A stretch of 64,000 nucleotides of DNA, taken from the NCBI GenBank assembly GCA_965153455.1, contig OZ234495.1, forward strand, positions 15,992,875 to 16,056,874. Direction: 5' to 3'. Within the stretch, counting starts at the first letter, position 1. Each line of letters starts with the position of its first letter. The translations under genes and the position numbers were made by a program. The notes beneath the pieces were generated by a model, which had not been told where the DNA came from, made no database searches, and saw only the letters and a program-made list of their open reading frames with translations. Source of the stretch: Sphagnum compactum (Eukaryota > Bryophyta > Sphagnopsida > Sphagnales). Of this stretch, positions 1 through 12,839 are shown in pieces.

Positions 1-1100
1 TGATGGAAGGTGATGCAGAGTCATCTCAGCTTGTCACTGCTGTTCATGATGGAAGGTGATGATGGTCTGGCACTATTCCAAGTGGCACTCATGAGTACAT
101 GACAGCACTCAATTCTGTCTTGTTTTGGTTTTTGCTGGAATTGACGGAGTGTTGGTTTACCTTCATGTTGTTGTACAGATATTTCTGCAAATCTCATAGG
201 TGTGTTGCAGTTCAAGGTCCCTGAAGATGGTCGTTTATGACTGTTGTGTCCTTCAAACTGCTTCTCAATTGTCTCTCTTGTGTGGTCTTGCTTGTGACTT
301 CTTGGCAACTGCACTCTTCTTTGCATGTTGCTGCTGAAGATCACCAATTGAATACCTCATGTATGAACAGTTTAATAGTTTGTGATCTGGATCTCAGAAA
401 CGACATCAGTTGAAAGCTTGTGAAGGTTTCTGGAATTGAGTATTGATTACATTTTTATGCAGTTGTGGTGGTGGTTCCATGATTTGGAGAAGATTGTCCT
501 GAGCTGCCAATGCTGTCTCTTTGTCATGCCACCTTCTGATACATATGCAAACACAAGAGGTGGAGTTTTTCCAGTCATCATCATTCTAGTTGTACTGTCT
601 ATTGTGAATTTACTTCTGTTTGTCAGTTTGTGCAAGAGTTATTATACAAGAGAGGAACAATGCAACATGAAACAGCTGTGACATAAAACTGTTTTGACAT
701 GAATCCACTCCAACAACTATATCTCTTTTCCAATTCTTGCAAGACCTGCAATGAGCAGTAGATTCTTGAAACATAATCTATGCTTCAATCTCAACTGTGC
801 ATACATACCAGGATGAGCTGTAGATTTTAAAGACATAGGCTTTGCTTGAATCTCTTCCACTAGTCATCTATTGTCTGTCTGTTGCAGCAGCAGAAGGAAA
901 GATGAAATTGCATGTTGTGCTTGTGCTCAAAGCTCCTCCTTCACTGCTTTCGAACTCTTCGCAAAATTTCGTATGAAAAAAAAGCTCCTAAAAATAAGCA
1001 ACTGATCCATACAAACAAATGCACAAGCTTCAGTACGAGAGAAAGCGAGCGCACAACAAACTCAAATGGTCGAATCTCGTGGTCACACAGTCAATGAGAC
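1..1100. other. Upstream flank, no gene recognised
   Basis: No gene can be supported here. A minus-strand open frame at 347-21 has protein-like composition (rich in Lys, Gln, Ser and Thr) but lacks splice or family evidence and runs almost to the window edge. It could be an internal exon of a gene extending to the left. The motif TGATGGAAGGTGATG occurs at position 1 and again near 46, with other GATGGAAGG-like words between them. Confidence 0.3.
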
Positions 1101-2130
1101 GTGGCGATCGACATCGCATCGCGACAGTATATCTTTTGTCCGGTTGAGCCATCATCATCGTCCAGACAACAAATAGCATCGAAGTGTTTTTTCACGCGCA
1201 GGAAACGACGCCGATTCATACCTATGAGGGTTTCGTACTGTGCAAGAATTGCTTGAAAAACTTCACAACATTTGTTCTTCGATCCCGCTGTCTTCCCTCG
1301 CACAATTTGCTTCCGACAACCAAATGTACAAACAGCGTACTTTTGCCGATATCATCGTCGAACGAGCTCGCGCTCGATGAGAAGAAAGAAATTGTGTTCT
1401 CGCGCTCGCTCGCGATCGTTCGGTTGTGTTGTGGTGTGGTACGAACAAGCAGCAGTAGCGCTGACGGGCTTTCCACTCCATCTCTCTCGCTTCCAGGTAC
1501 GGCAATTGCATCTTCACGCTTCGCAAACATGAGGGATTGATTACGACGACTCCTCCTTTCCCGTTCTTGTTGTGAGGCGTTTGCACAAGGTTTTCGATTT
1601 CGGTAGTTAGGGAAAGAAAGAAAGAAAGAAACAAGAAAGAAAGAGGCATATCCACCGCGCATGCGGAAGCTGCTTTCGTCGTCTCGTTTGTGGCTCTGAT
1701 GAATAGTGAAGCTTTTCTTTTGTGACGAGAAGGTTCCGAGGGAAGTACCCCCTTTCCTCGTCTTTCCGAATTCCCGAATTTGAGAAGGAACGATTCTCAC
1801 CGGGTTATTATAGAGCCTAGAAACGATCGTCTGTTGCGTCGTGAGTTGCAGACCGGATCAGTGATGATGTCGAGGGGGCGCAAAGAAGCTGATGTCGAGA
1901 CTTGCAGGGGTATGGAGAGAGCTCTGCCTTCGTTGTCATCACTACTGCTTCAATTTGCGAAACCCTAAGGATATCTGGAAAGCAGGTTTTGGACAGGAGT
2001 TTGAAACTCATGCAGTTGTTGTTGTTGTTGATCTCCGCTGCTGCTTGTGAACCAATGTTTTGTTCAAGCCGGCCAAGGAGGATCCATCCAGTTTTACAAG
2101 GTTATTGGTAGGAGGAGAGGGGCTACAAGA
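1100..2130 (+). promoter_or_regulatory. Probable promoter and 5' leader of the exchanger gene
   Basis: Base composition shifts here to a CG-containing, pyrimidine-rich sequence typical of a plant 5' region, just before the exchanger start at 2131. A plant telo-box (AAACCCTAA) lies at 1960-1968; such boxes are common in 5' regions of growth-related genes. Its TAA is also the stop of a short upstream ORF that starts at 1912 and encodes 18 residues. A (GAAA)n stretch lies at 1613-1640. The transcription start was not located. Confidence 0.4.
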
Positions 2131-5100
2131 ATGGCAGGCCAGCGAGTACGACGCTTGTATATTGGCCTTTGTTCTTTTGTTCTCTTTCTAGTTCTTTTGC
2201 AATCGAAGAAGAACAGCTTTCACCATGATGACCAACATGGCAAATCTCTGAACTCACCTCTGTCGGAAGAAGAGGATCAAGGAAGATACAACAGCAACCA
2301 GGCCGCAACTAGGCATATTCTGGGCTTGGGAGAGGCATATCCTAGTTCCCCATCCAGAGAATGGAAGAGGAATATCAGGAATCATGGTGGCAGCACCCAA
2401 GCATTGCAAATGGATCAGGAAGCTGAGGAAGGTGCAAATGGCTCATCTTATGACACCCAAAGAGATGCTGTGGAAAGCCCTCATCTACAAAACACCTCAA
2501 TTGCACAGAATGATATGATCATTGTTCCAATGAGTCAGGAATCAGAGATGGGGATTTCAACTTCAGAAACTTCTTCTGAATGTGAAAACATTAACTCTCA
2601 TGTGGGCTTTCCTGATTCATGTTCATATGTGCGGGCTAACCAGCAGTGCGAACCTGGAACACTCATCAAGTATGTAGAATTTTTCTACTGTACCTGTTCA
2701 CGATTTCCAAGCCTGGCATATGCTATATTCCTTGTCTGGTTGGTGGTGTTGTTCTACATGCTTGGGAACACAGCAGCTGATTATTTCTGTTGCACATTGG
2801 AGAAGCTCTCGAAGCTTTTGCACCTGCCTCCCACAGTGGCTGGGGTGACACTTCTTCCCTTGGGAAATGGAGCTCCTGATGTCTTTGCAAGCATTGCTTC
2901 CTTTATGGGAATTGGGCATGGCCAGGTAAACACCTGCTTTGCTGTTTTCTTCAGAGTCTTTAGATTTCCAGGTGCATCAGTTAGGGTATTGACCATTGCT
3001 GTCTTACTTGATGTTGCAGGTTGGGCTGAACAGCTCATTAGGAGGTGCAATGTTTGTCACCTCAATAGTGGCAGGCTCAGTGGGTCTTTTGGTGTCAAGT
3101 TCTCAGCAGGGGCGCTCAATCTGCCTTGACCGCAAATGCTTTCTTAGAGATGTTGGCTTCTTCATGGTCACGTTGGTGTCCCTCTGTCTAATCTTGGCAG
3201 TAGGAAAAATTCACCTATGGGGAGCAATTGCATATCTCTCAATCTATATTCTGTATAGTTTTGTGGTGGCCATTGGAGAGTATTTGAGAGCAAGGACCCG
3301 AAAGAAGCTCCAGTTATCCTATGCCCTAGAGCCACTTCTTGCAAGTAAGCTTATCAAGATCTTGGTCTCCTTTTCTTTTCCTCACAATGCTAATGAAAGT
3401 GAAGGCATATGGCTTCATTTTCTGTTCTCTTGACTCTAGCAGAGATAACTTGATGAATACACTCATTGAGTAGGGTCCAATGACTATCACATCCATGACC
3501 TGGTTGCTTTGTATTCCAAAGTTTGAACCACAAGCCCATTGTCCCCTTGCGGAATTGCCCCCAATAAGAGTGTGTGGGTGGTTCCATCCATTGCACTCCC
3601 TCAGCCCACTGTTCTATAATTCTGTTCTGAAAGAACAACCCAAGTTGTGGCATGAGATCTCCAATCTAATAGGTACTTTGGCCATGTTAATAGATGACTT
3701 GGAGGTTGACCCATGTGATAGCCAATAAAAGTCCACACAACATTTACATCACAAAACCTGTTTACCCCTCAGTTAGGGTGTTTTTTTTGCTTCCCAAGGA
3801 GCAGCAAATTGCCAAAAGGGTGCTGCTAGAGAATTGTTGTTGGACCAATTGCAATGTTTGAAACATGGGGTGGTAAATTTGTGGGGCATTTGGATTGTGA
3901 TAACACCTGCATGACCTGTAGTGGTGATCTACCTAGTTCAAACATACAGTACTGCATTCAAGCAAAACATCAATGTGTTTTAAAATGGATGAATTAGTTT
4001 CACAGCTGTACTGTTCACATCTCTTGTTGCCAGGTTCATTCCAAGACAGCGATGATGAACCAGGGCTTGCAGGCATGCTTGATCCTGGCCAAGAAACCAT
4101 GCTGCCGCAGTGGATGTGGATATCCAATGTTGCCATCTATTCACACAAGGGCTTGGCATCTCTTGAGCAGTCATCCCGCCCTCTATGGGGTTGGAGTGAG
4201 CAGGAGGAAGCTGAATTACAGGTGAGAAGTTTTTGGGGGTGTCTGCTATGATAATGCTAAACCAACTGCTTGTTCACAGAAAAGACTCCCATCTTCAGTA
4301 TCTGACCTGACATTCAGGTATTCTACTGAAATTTCTGGAACGTAAGCCTTGGATGGTCTACTTTTCAACACAGAGAAAGGGAAGTTTGGGAGTCTCTTGC
4401 TTGCTTTTTGAGTTAGAAGTCAAGAAGATGTGGGATGGCTAATCATTGTTTGGAGTCATTATTTCAGCTTGTATTTTTGGTTCTTGAAACTGTATTCTTT
4501 CAACCCTGGTCATGACCCTTTTGTTTCCATGGTGTCTTTTGTTGTTTTTGACATTCCAGGCACAGAGATCACTCTTACGGCGTTGCTGGCAACTGCTCCA
4601 GATACCCCTCATTTTGCCCCGGCGCTTAACAATCCCCATGGTTGAGGACTCACGATGGTCTCGCTTCTTTGCTGTTGCTAGTGTAACATTGTCACCAACT
4701 CTTTTGGCTGCAATTTGGAACAGTGATGATGGGCATGACTTGGCAAGTGACACACAGCTTTACATGCTTGCTGGGATCGTTGGAATCATCTTGGGGATCC
4801 TTGCTTTTTCAACAACAAAAGTGGAGCAACCCCCCTCTCGGTTCCTGTTTCCATGGGTTGCTGGGGGATTCGTCATGAGTATTGCGTGGTTTTATATCAT
4901 TGCGAATGAGCTTGTGGCAGCTTTGGTGGCCTTGGGAGAGATTCTAGAGTTTGACCCAGCAATCTTAGGCCTCACTGTACTTGCATGGGGTAATTCAATT
5001 GGAGATTTGGTCTCTAATCTTGCTCTAGCTTGCAGTAGCAATGGCAACGATGGTGTCCAAATTGCCATTTCTGGGTGTTATGCAGGGCCCATGTTTAATA

Positions 5101-5390
5101 CACTGATTGGCCTAGGTCTCTCTTTTCTTCTTACAAGTTGGAGGTCATACCCTTCAGCTTTTGAAATCCCAACTGATCCCACCTTGTTTTACACCCTGGG
5201 ATTTTTGTATGCCACATTGCTTTGGGCCCTGATTGTTTTGCCAGCCTCCGGAATGAGACCCAGCAAAGGCTTTGGCATTGGGCTATTCCTTCTGTATGGG
5301 TCATTTCTTTCCCTGAGATTGGCTCATGTTATTGGTGCCATTTGGCTGCCAGGCCTTCGGCCTTACTCTGAGGCAAGCCTGGGTAGTTGA
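2131..5390 (+). CDS. Cation/calcium exchanger (CCX/NCKX type), four exons
   Basis: Exons 2131-2925, 3020-3344, 4034-4221 and 4560-5390 join in phase to give 712 residues. The family exchanges Ca2+ or other cations against K+/Na+/H+ across membranes. Both alpha repeats are visible. Alpha-1 carries TLLPLGNGAPDVFAS (around residues 245-260). Alpha-2 carries GLTVLAWGNSIGDLVSNLAL (around 572-591). About ten or more hydrophobic segments lie on either side of a hydrophilic loop in exons 2-3. ATG 2131 was chosen because it opens onto a hydrophobic signal-anchor (residues 9-23); upstream in-frame starts are GTG only. Residues 30-190 form an unusual Ser/Glu/Gln-rich, poorly ordered extension, making the protein longer than typical plant CCX proteins (about 540-650). 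The ion specificity cannot be read from sequence. Confidence 0.88.
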
Positions 5391-5885
5391 AGGAAGAGGG
5401 AAATGATTGACTAAATTCAGTTTCAATGCATCTTATACAAAATTAGAGTGGGCATACTTCTTAGGTGTTGCCTTGTTCATTGAAGCTATTTATTGCTTGG
5501 TTGAAAACCACTTTCCAATGCATTGTAAGATGGCAGGCCTTCACATACTCCAAAAAGAGAGCATGGCAGAATCTCCATGCAAGTGAGTGGCTGGACAACA
5601 TTAGACAGACGAGGTTGAATGATTCAGCAGTTTTTCTGTATTAAGGTCTTTTCTCTGGAGTTGCTAATTCAAGAATGTGCATATTGATCATTGTGCTTGA
5701 GTAGCTCCTTTGTTTATGTGATGTTTGAGGGATTGGGTTTAGCTGTTGCACTGAGGGTCTATGTGTGTGTATTGTCTCTTATTAAAATTTCCAGTGAACT
5801 GTGGAGAATCATGTATTTGAGCTTTTGCTCATCTGGGCAGAACTTTGTTTTGGATACCTTGCACATGCTGCAAGGAGTTTCTGAA

Positions 5886-5960
5886 GTTGCAACCTATTGC
5901 AACCTATTTTGGGAGCATCATGAGGTTGCAACCTATTGCAACCTAGTACGGTTGCAAAAC
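5886..5960. repeat. Short direct repeat built on a palindrome
   Basis: The 21-base word GTTGCAACCTATTGCAACCTA occurs at 5886-5906 and 5925-5945 (period 39), followed by a partial GGTTGCAAAACC. The core GGTTGCAACC is self-complementary, so the block can form hairpins. It lies in the likely 3' UTR of the exchanger gene. Confidence 0.75.
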
Positions 5961-6618
5961 CATGGCATTGTGAGGAGACTTGTGTAATTTTTTAAGGACT
6001 TTCTGAACCTCTCTATGTCAATGTTGGTACATGGATTCATTGCAACAAGGGGGACAAAAGGCTATGCAATAATATTGTAGGTTTTTCTTGTCTTCCTTAT
6101 TGTCCCTTTCTGTTTTAGGGAGGACATTTGTGTATTCCCATTGATTGTTGATAATGCTAGTCTTATTTTTCTTTGTTCAGGTTCTTCCCTTCTGCGGTTT
6201 CCTTCTTCCTGGTTCTTCAGTCCTTATCTGGAAGTTTTTTATTTTCATGTCAAGGAAAAGTTATGAACCTTGTTCTGACTGTCTTAAATCATGAGTGTGG
6301 AGGTTTCTAAATACTCACTTCCCTGAGCAGTATAGGGAGCTTACAACCATAACACTGTTGATGGGGAAACTTGTGTGAAATATGTTCAGGTCTCAGGTGG
6401 GTTTGGCTGTTTCTTGATACCACAGCCAAAGAATGAAGAGGCAAATTGCAAACAGAAATCGCAGAAATCTCAGTATGACTGAAAATGGGTTCATTTCCTA
6501 GACTGCCTAAATCACCACATAAGAACAACTTATGTGCACAGAAAGGGGCAGGTCATGAGAAATCAATCCTCTGAGTTTTGGACAACAACAATTGTCACTC
6601 ATGTTCTCTATGCTGGAA

Positions 6619-6995
6619 TCAACAATCAACATTAGAATTGAACCTCACTATTTCTGTGGGATCATGCATGATGAAATCCTCATTTGCCATAGCTTCTGCT
6701 TCCTCACTAAGATTGCACATCACTTGAGCTTTTGGACTCGGCATATTGTGCTTCCTGCCAGGTTTCTCAAATCCTTTGCCAAGGAAGTAAGTAAATGGGT
6801 GGCACACAGGAATGTTCTCATATCTGTCTTCAGGAATCTTCCCTTGCTCATCATATCATTTTGGTTGTCATGCTGCTGTTTCTTTGGCTCTGTTGGAATT
6901 CCAGCATTTGGGAAAAACTTTAAGATCTCAGGTGACGCTACAACCGATTCTCTCCTTGCTAGCAAGCTCTGCTGCCTTGTACATGAAGTTGTCAA
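6619..6995 (-). pseudogene. Possible frameshifted coding remnant
   Basis: Two overlapping minus-strand frames both look coding. Frame 6995-6720 begins with a stretch containing SPEILKFFPNAGIPTEPKK. Frame 6855-6619 contains IPEDRYENIPVCHPFTYFLG and then a Glu/Ala/Asn-rich end with a stop. The protein-like part of the first frame stops about where the second opens, as expected from a one-base frameshift or a missed splice. I recognise no family. It could also be a small unannotated gene downstream of BPP or chance. Confidence 0.22.
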
Positions 6996-7493
6996 CTATG
7001 CTACTGCAAGACAGAATTTAATCTGTGATCTCAGCTGGTGTTGCTATGTTCCAGGAAACCACCGTCGCTGCGTCTGTGCCCTTGCTGCTGCAGCAGCAGC
7101 AGCCAATCTCCTCTGCAAAAGTTTGCACCAAGGGAAAGATGTAAAAATCACTGCCTTCAACAAAACCTTTTCCTAACTCACTATGATTACTGATGCATCA
7201 CTAAGAATGCCCATGTGTTTCTTCTCCTTGTGAGGTTTCTAATGTTTGTTCACCTCTTCATTTGAGACTTGGTTGAATGTGGGCATCATACTACCTTGAG
7301 TTTGCTCATGACTTTTTCAGTTCTCCTGTGCTTTAGACAGTCTGCTTACAATTGTCTTTGGAGAGTCTGAAAAATCTCATGACAAAATCTGAGATACAGA
7401 AGTCGATTGTCAGGCACTGCAACCACATTCTGTGCCATGAATCTTTCTCTTCTATCTCAGATGTCTAATGGGTCACCTTAGAAACCAATTGGA

Positions 7494-10400
7494 TCAGTGT
7501 GATTGAAGTCTTCTGGATCTTACTTGCTGGATTTGTATTTCTTTCCAGTTATCACATTTTAGAATTGAGAAAATATCTAATGAACTCATATGCTCCAAAT
7601 CAAAGTGTTGTGAAAATGAGCCAGAACGCACTGTGATGTTTAAAAATCTACTGTGACCATTCAGCTCCTCTGTCATCGTGTGCTGCTTTGACAGTTCAGT
7701 TGGTTGAGAGTCTCCAGATTGGACTGCCATCATTGGAGATCCTGCTCTTGCTGAATTCACCTTCCTAAGCCGTGGACCAGTTGGAGAGCCCATTGCTTTT
7801 GCTCCTGGAGTCTGGGATTTGCTAATCGTTTTTCCTTGGAGAGGTGCTTGCTTTGAGCGATCATTCAGAAAGATCTCTGGATCTCTGTTTATGGTGTCTT
7901 TCCTGTCTACTTCCGGTGTTGAAGCCTTCTTACTCTCAAACTTAAATGATGACAAAAGCTTCTTGGCATTTGGGTCCAGTAATTCAGAGTTCTCAATAAT
8001 CTCCTCTGTAACTGGAGATAGCTCCACATTTGGAAGTACCGTAACTTTCACTTTAGGCAGCTGAACACTGTCTACAAGGTTCAGGGTCTCAGCCTTTTGT
8101 CGCCCAAGCCTGCCGCCTTCAACCGTGGTCTCTTTGCTGGTGAGTGTTTTGCTACTCTTTCTTGCAGTGTTGGTTTTGAAATCATTCATGGTCATGATCT
8201 CTGCTTTCTTGGTCTCAAAATCCTCTGGAACCTTCAGATTCTTGACCATTTGCAGTCCTGAACTCAATTTGGATTCCAGAGAATCAAAAAAGTAAACCAA
8301 GCAGCTCTCATCTGAAGAGTTCTGCTTGATTAGACTATGGCCCTCTGGTTGACCTGCCCTCACATTTCCATGTTTCACAAATGCATGTTGATCAAAGCCT
8401 GGACTAGAATTTATGACATCTGTGCCCTGTTTGATGCTAGCCCCTTGTTTGTGCAGGTCCGTGGGTAAAGAAGGCAGGTCACTTACATCAGAAACATGGG
8501 CATTTGTTGGACTTGGTTTCAAGTCCCTAACTCCAGAGTTTAAGCTGTATTGAGGATCTTCCCAAGAACTGTTACTGTTACTTGGACACGAGGAGATTGT
8601 GCTGATGCTCCATGGCACATTTAAGTGACTTGCTTGAAAACTTCCAGAGGATTCTGATGATCTTGGGTGACTCAAATGTGCACATCCTCCATCTTCAAGA
8701 ATGTCAACAAAGTGTTGCTCCACACGTGCAATGGTCCCATGCTCCAGAGTGTTTTGCACCTCATGTTCAGCATCTTCCTCAGATGTGATCTCTGCAGATA
8801 CCTGATCTGCATGCACAATTTGAGGTGTGGGAGCTGCTCGAGGATCAGGACCGGTCTGCTTCAGATCTTGAAAATACTCATGGCTCTCAATTCTGCCCCA
8901 TCTACTATGCAGTACTGGCTGGACTTTGGACTCCCCAGCCTCTCGAATCACTCTGCTTTTAGAGGATTTACCCAACTCCTGACTCGCCTTAGCTATGAGA
9001 GGCCAGACAAGAGCTTCACCAGCATCACTTTCATGCTCAAGCTCTTCTGATGGTGTGCTTGAGTCACCATCATCTTGCTTGAAAACATCCTCACGCACAG
9101 TTCTTGTGTTTACACCTTGTAGGACCCCATCTTTCATCTGTGGGCTCTTGCCAAATGTGCTCTCAATATTAGGACCACATTCCTGATTAAAAAATGCGTA
9201 TGACAAGTTGTCAGATTTGGAATCAACATTTCTGCTGATGGCACCACTTGGAGGCTTGGGAAAGCAGGAAATTTCCACACTCTTGTCCTCCTGATACATT
9301 CTATCTTGTGATTCTTCTTTCTCCTGCTGGCCAGACAGTTCCCTTTGAATCTCTCTTGAACTCCTTGTCAAATCTCTGGTAAAGGCTTGGTTCACAGATT
9401 TCTCACTCTGGCATCCATTTGCAAGCTCATATACACCACGCTGATTGAAAAGCTCTAGTGCACAAGGGATGCCAGAGGGCGCACCAATGTGATGTGAACC
9501 CACTACTCTCTGCATCTGCTTTCCCATCCTCAGACTCACCTTTGAGCCACAGGTCTCACATTTGTGCACTGAAGAACCTCTCATCCCCTTCTCACTATGT
9601 ATTGATAATTCAAGCAGCTTCAGATTCTGTTCATGTTGAGAACGGTCCCAACTTGTGGACTTCTCATCCTGTTTGTCCAGAACAAGAATATCTTCATGCC
9701 CCCTAAGTGATAACTCAAGCTGTCGCCAGCCATTCAACAGATCTTCATCCCCGTCACTGCTGTCAAGTGCCCCACTGGCACCCTGCTCTGAGCTTGCAGT
9801 GCTCCTCGGTGTCAGAGGCCCAGAGAGTAAGCCACTTGTAACCTGGGCATGGTAGTATGTCGGAATTGAGTTCTTTGTTGCCATTGGTTGTTGGAATCCC
9901 TTTGATGAAGAAGATCTCTGATTCTCCTGAAGGAAGAACCCACAACACAAAACCAAAGTCAAACCCCCAAGTTAAAGCCACAGACTACAACTACAGAACT
10001 CGGAGAGATCTTCCACAAGCTCTACAACTCTATGAAGAAAGATATCCAAGCTTCCACACACACAAACAGTGCACTCCAACACATGCAATTCTGTAAGCTC
10101 TGTAACAACAAAAGCCCAGAAATCCTAGTGCAACAAGCCTGCATGTTTTATACCGAACTCTGTGAAGCGGAGTCAGGAGTCTTTCTTGATGACGAGGACA
10201 CAATTTGTGGAGAAATTGTATGGGAGGGTGATTGCCAGTCTTCATTTTGAGCTGAAGATTGCTGCTGCCCATACCTTACTCCTCGCTCTAGTGTAAGCCC
10301 CTTACTTGACAATGCTGATTGCAAAGAGACCTCATAGCTGCCATCATCATCCAATGACACCCATCCTGAATGTGCACGGATGTGATCTTGTCTGTGACTA

Positions 10401-12414
10401 GTAGAGCTGCCACTTCTGGCCAAATTCAGTGAAGATGGCCAGTGTGAGGGGTGACGCAGCCCATCAGGCATTTGACTTGTACCTGCGCTATGAACTGTCT
10501 GTCTGCGATGAGCAGGAGATGGGTGTTCAGATCTAGTTCGTACATTTTGGGGAATATCTGAAGACAAGAAGCCATCAGGTGTTATGACTGGATGTGCCTG
10601 TGGTGATGAAGCCCAGCTTGTTGAGGACACTGGGGCGCTTCTTCTGCTTGTAGGTGAGCTTCCCTGGTATTGTGACTTCATAGGCGAGATCCCCCTTGCA
10701 ACTCCTGAGCTTGCAACTGTGCTTCTAATGGGAGAAGGGTTCCTGCAGGTCATGGCAGTGCTAAAAGGTTTGGTGCTACTGGAGCTGGAGCTTGAGCGGC
10801 GCAGAGTGGGTGTTAAGAGCCTGCCTGGTGCTGGTGCTGGTGGAGTTGAAGGTTGAATATTTCCTGAACTGGAGGGCCAGTTTGAATTAGCAGGAAAGGA
10901 CCTTCCTGTTGATGTAATGGAGGAGGAGGAGGACTGTCGTGTTGGAGTTGAAGACCGATTTGTTAGAGTGGAGGGCCAGTTTGAGAGCCTTCCTGTGGAC
11001 ATAATGGAGGATTGTTGTGTTGGGGTTGAAGGTTGATTTGTTCGAGTAGAGGGCCGGTTTGAATGAGCAGTGGTTGAGGAGGGTCTAGTATCTGTGGATG
11101 TAATGGAGCTGGACTGTCGTGTTGGGGTTGATGATGGCTGCTGTTGTGTCAACTTTGATGCTGATGTTGAGGATCTTGTTGGAGTTGAAGGTCTGACAGA
11201 GTTAGCTCTCCATGAAGAAGTTGGAGTACCTCCTCGAGGTTGTGCGTAGTTGCTACAGCCATTCAGAGGTGTGCTGGAGCTTTGAGTAGGGCTTGGATTG
11301 CTGCTCCACACCAACTTCAACGGAGATGGGGTGTCTGCATGATGACTGTTGCTAGCCATCTGCAACCACCACAAATATATTCTATTCTCATCTTCAAGGA
11401 GAGAGATGACTCTTGCACATACAAAAGTACCACCCCTTCATCAAGCATAATTGTCAACAACAAGTGCAAAAGGGAAAAAAAAAACACTCACATTGCCTGA
11501 ATGAAGAATCTAGTCTACTTGAGTGAGGCATGTAACAAACCAAACCTGGCAGGTCTTGATGGCAGCAGGAAGCAAACTGTTCCTGAGAAGATGTGCTTGC
11601 TGCTGTCCTAGGGAAGAACTGTATGCTGCTTGTGAATCCAAATCACGAGATGGAAACAATGGGGTGGCTGGCGGTGTCAAGAGCCTGCATGCCACACATT
11701 TCAATACCACAATAATTTCTTCCCATGATTCTTGCACTTAGTTTGGCCATCTGAAATTGGAACACATTGAGCTCTCAGGAGAAAAAAAATTCTAAGCACA
11801 AATTTTCCTATGGGTGTTCTTCTTTGAGAAGCATGCTGCAAGGCAACGAACCATGAACCCCCTCCCTCTTCCTCCCTTGCCTGAAAAGATGAGAACCCAA
11901 TGTGACCCCATCATCTGTGGGTGGAGTCTTAGGGAAAAAGGCAAACATACCAATCGTAGTCATTCTTGTCTTCTGCATCACAGTTGAGCAAGTCTGCTGC
12001 TGCTCCTGGCTGCACGGCCTTCCTTTGAATGGGTGCTACTGCAACCGGATCAGAAAGAAGAAGAGCTCCTAGATTTGTTGCAGCTGCCACCCATGATCAC
12101 AAAAAGCAAAGCAAAAGAGAAAAATACGTCAATCCCTCCCTCCCTCCTGTATTCTTCTTCTTCTTCTTCTCTTTCAGAGAAACCAAGAGAGATGTCCAGA
12201 CAGAGGTAGAGTTCTCACCACCCTCAGGTTCCAGATGCAGGATGTGGGTTGCCGGGTCACGAAGCTTGCGCATTTCTTGGAATAAGCTAAGGTCCTCGTC
12301 CTTATCTCTTCTTACACTGCTCGTCCTGGTAGAACCACGCCGCTGTCGCTGCTGCTCCTGGTGCCGCATTTGAGCGACTAGAGTAGACTCCTGTGATCTC
12401 CTGCAATCGGCCAT
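7494..12414 (-). CDS. BPP-family (basic proline-rich) microtubule-associated protein
   Basis: Exons (minus) 12414-12219, 12068-11951, 11684-11546, 11359-10154 and 9926-7494 close in phase to 1,363 residues. Plant BPP proteins (Arabidopsis At2g40070/At3g09000 group) are basic, Ser/Pro/Thr-rich and bind microtubules. Family landmarks are present in order: RRDKDEDLSLFQEMRKL (around residue 35-55), EDKNDYDWLLTPPATPLFPS split across the exon 2/3 junction (around 100-117), and then a long array of STPTR/SSTPT-like repeats with basic residues (around 160-500). Arabidopsis members are about 500-650 residues. The fifth exon adds about 810 acidic/Ser-rich residues, including a CETCG pair, that I cannot match to a domain. 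The start at 12414 is the first ATG before the conserved block; a longer upstream frame needs a TTG start. Confidence 0.82.
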
Positions 12415-12640
12415 CTCTTTCCCCCACTTCTGTCTTCTCCGCGGTCGATACAATTCTCAACTCAAGAATCCTCCAGCATCCTCCTCCCTCTGTCTGTCTG
12501 TGTCTGTCTGTCTGGCATTACGATCTTGTCTTCTCCTCCGCGTACATACATACAACCTACAGCTTCAATGGCGGTGGCCACCTAGCAGAGATCGCCAAAT
12601 GGCTTACCATGCAACCATCACTAGAGCTCTCCTGCGAGCC
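12415..12640 (-). promoter_or_regulatory. Probable 5' leader/promoter of the BPP gene
   Basis: The stretch immediately upstream of the BPP start on the minus strand is GA/AG-rich when read in that direction and contains CAGACAGA microsatellite copies around 12490-12515. No TATA box or start site can be fixed. Confidence 0.35.
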
Positions 12641-12839
12641 ACTCTGCCACACATTTCTTGCAACCTTTTGCATGTCAAGCCTTGGCCAGATTTTTATCCA
12701 CCATAGCTACACCATTTACTCGCTTTGCTTGTTTGCTCGCTTGCTTGCAAGAAGAATATCACACCATACAGTTTCTGTGTCTCCCCCTGCATGTTGGATG
12801 TTTCATTGTTCAAAGCTCCTCCTGATCACCATCTCTCCT

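Larger units (their letters stand above)
5391..7493. other. Convergent 3' flanks of exchanger and BPP gene
   Basis: The exchanger (+) and the BPP gene (-) converge here, so both 3' UTRs should lie in this stretch. No convincing plus-strand coding region was found. The minus strand at 6995-6619 holds a possible coding remnant, listed separately. Confidence 0.5.

Noticed and set aside
2047-2130. 84-base upstream extension of the exchanger frame
   Set aside because: It needs a GTG start and lies in leader-like sequence; the ATG at 2131 is the natural start.
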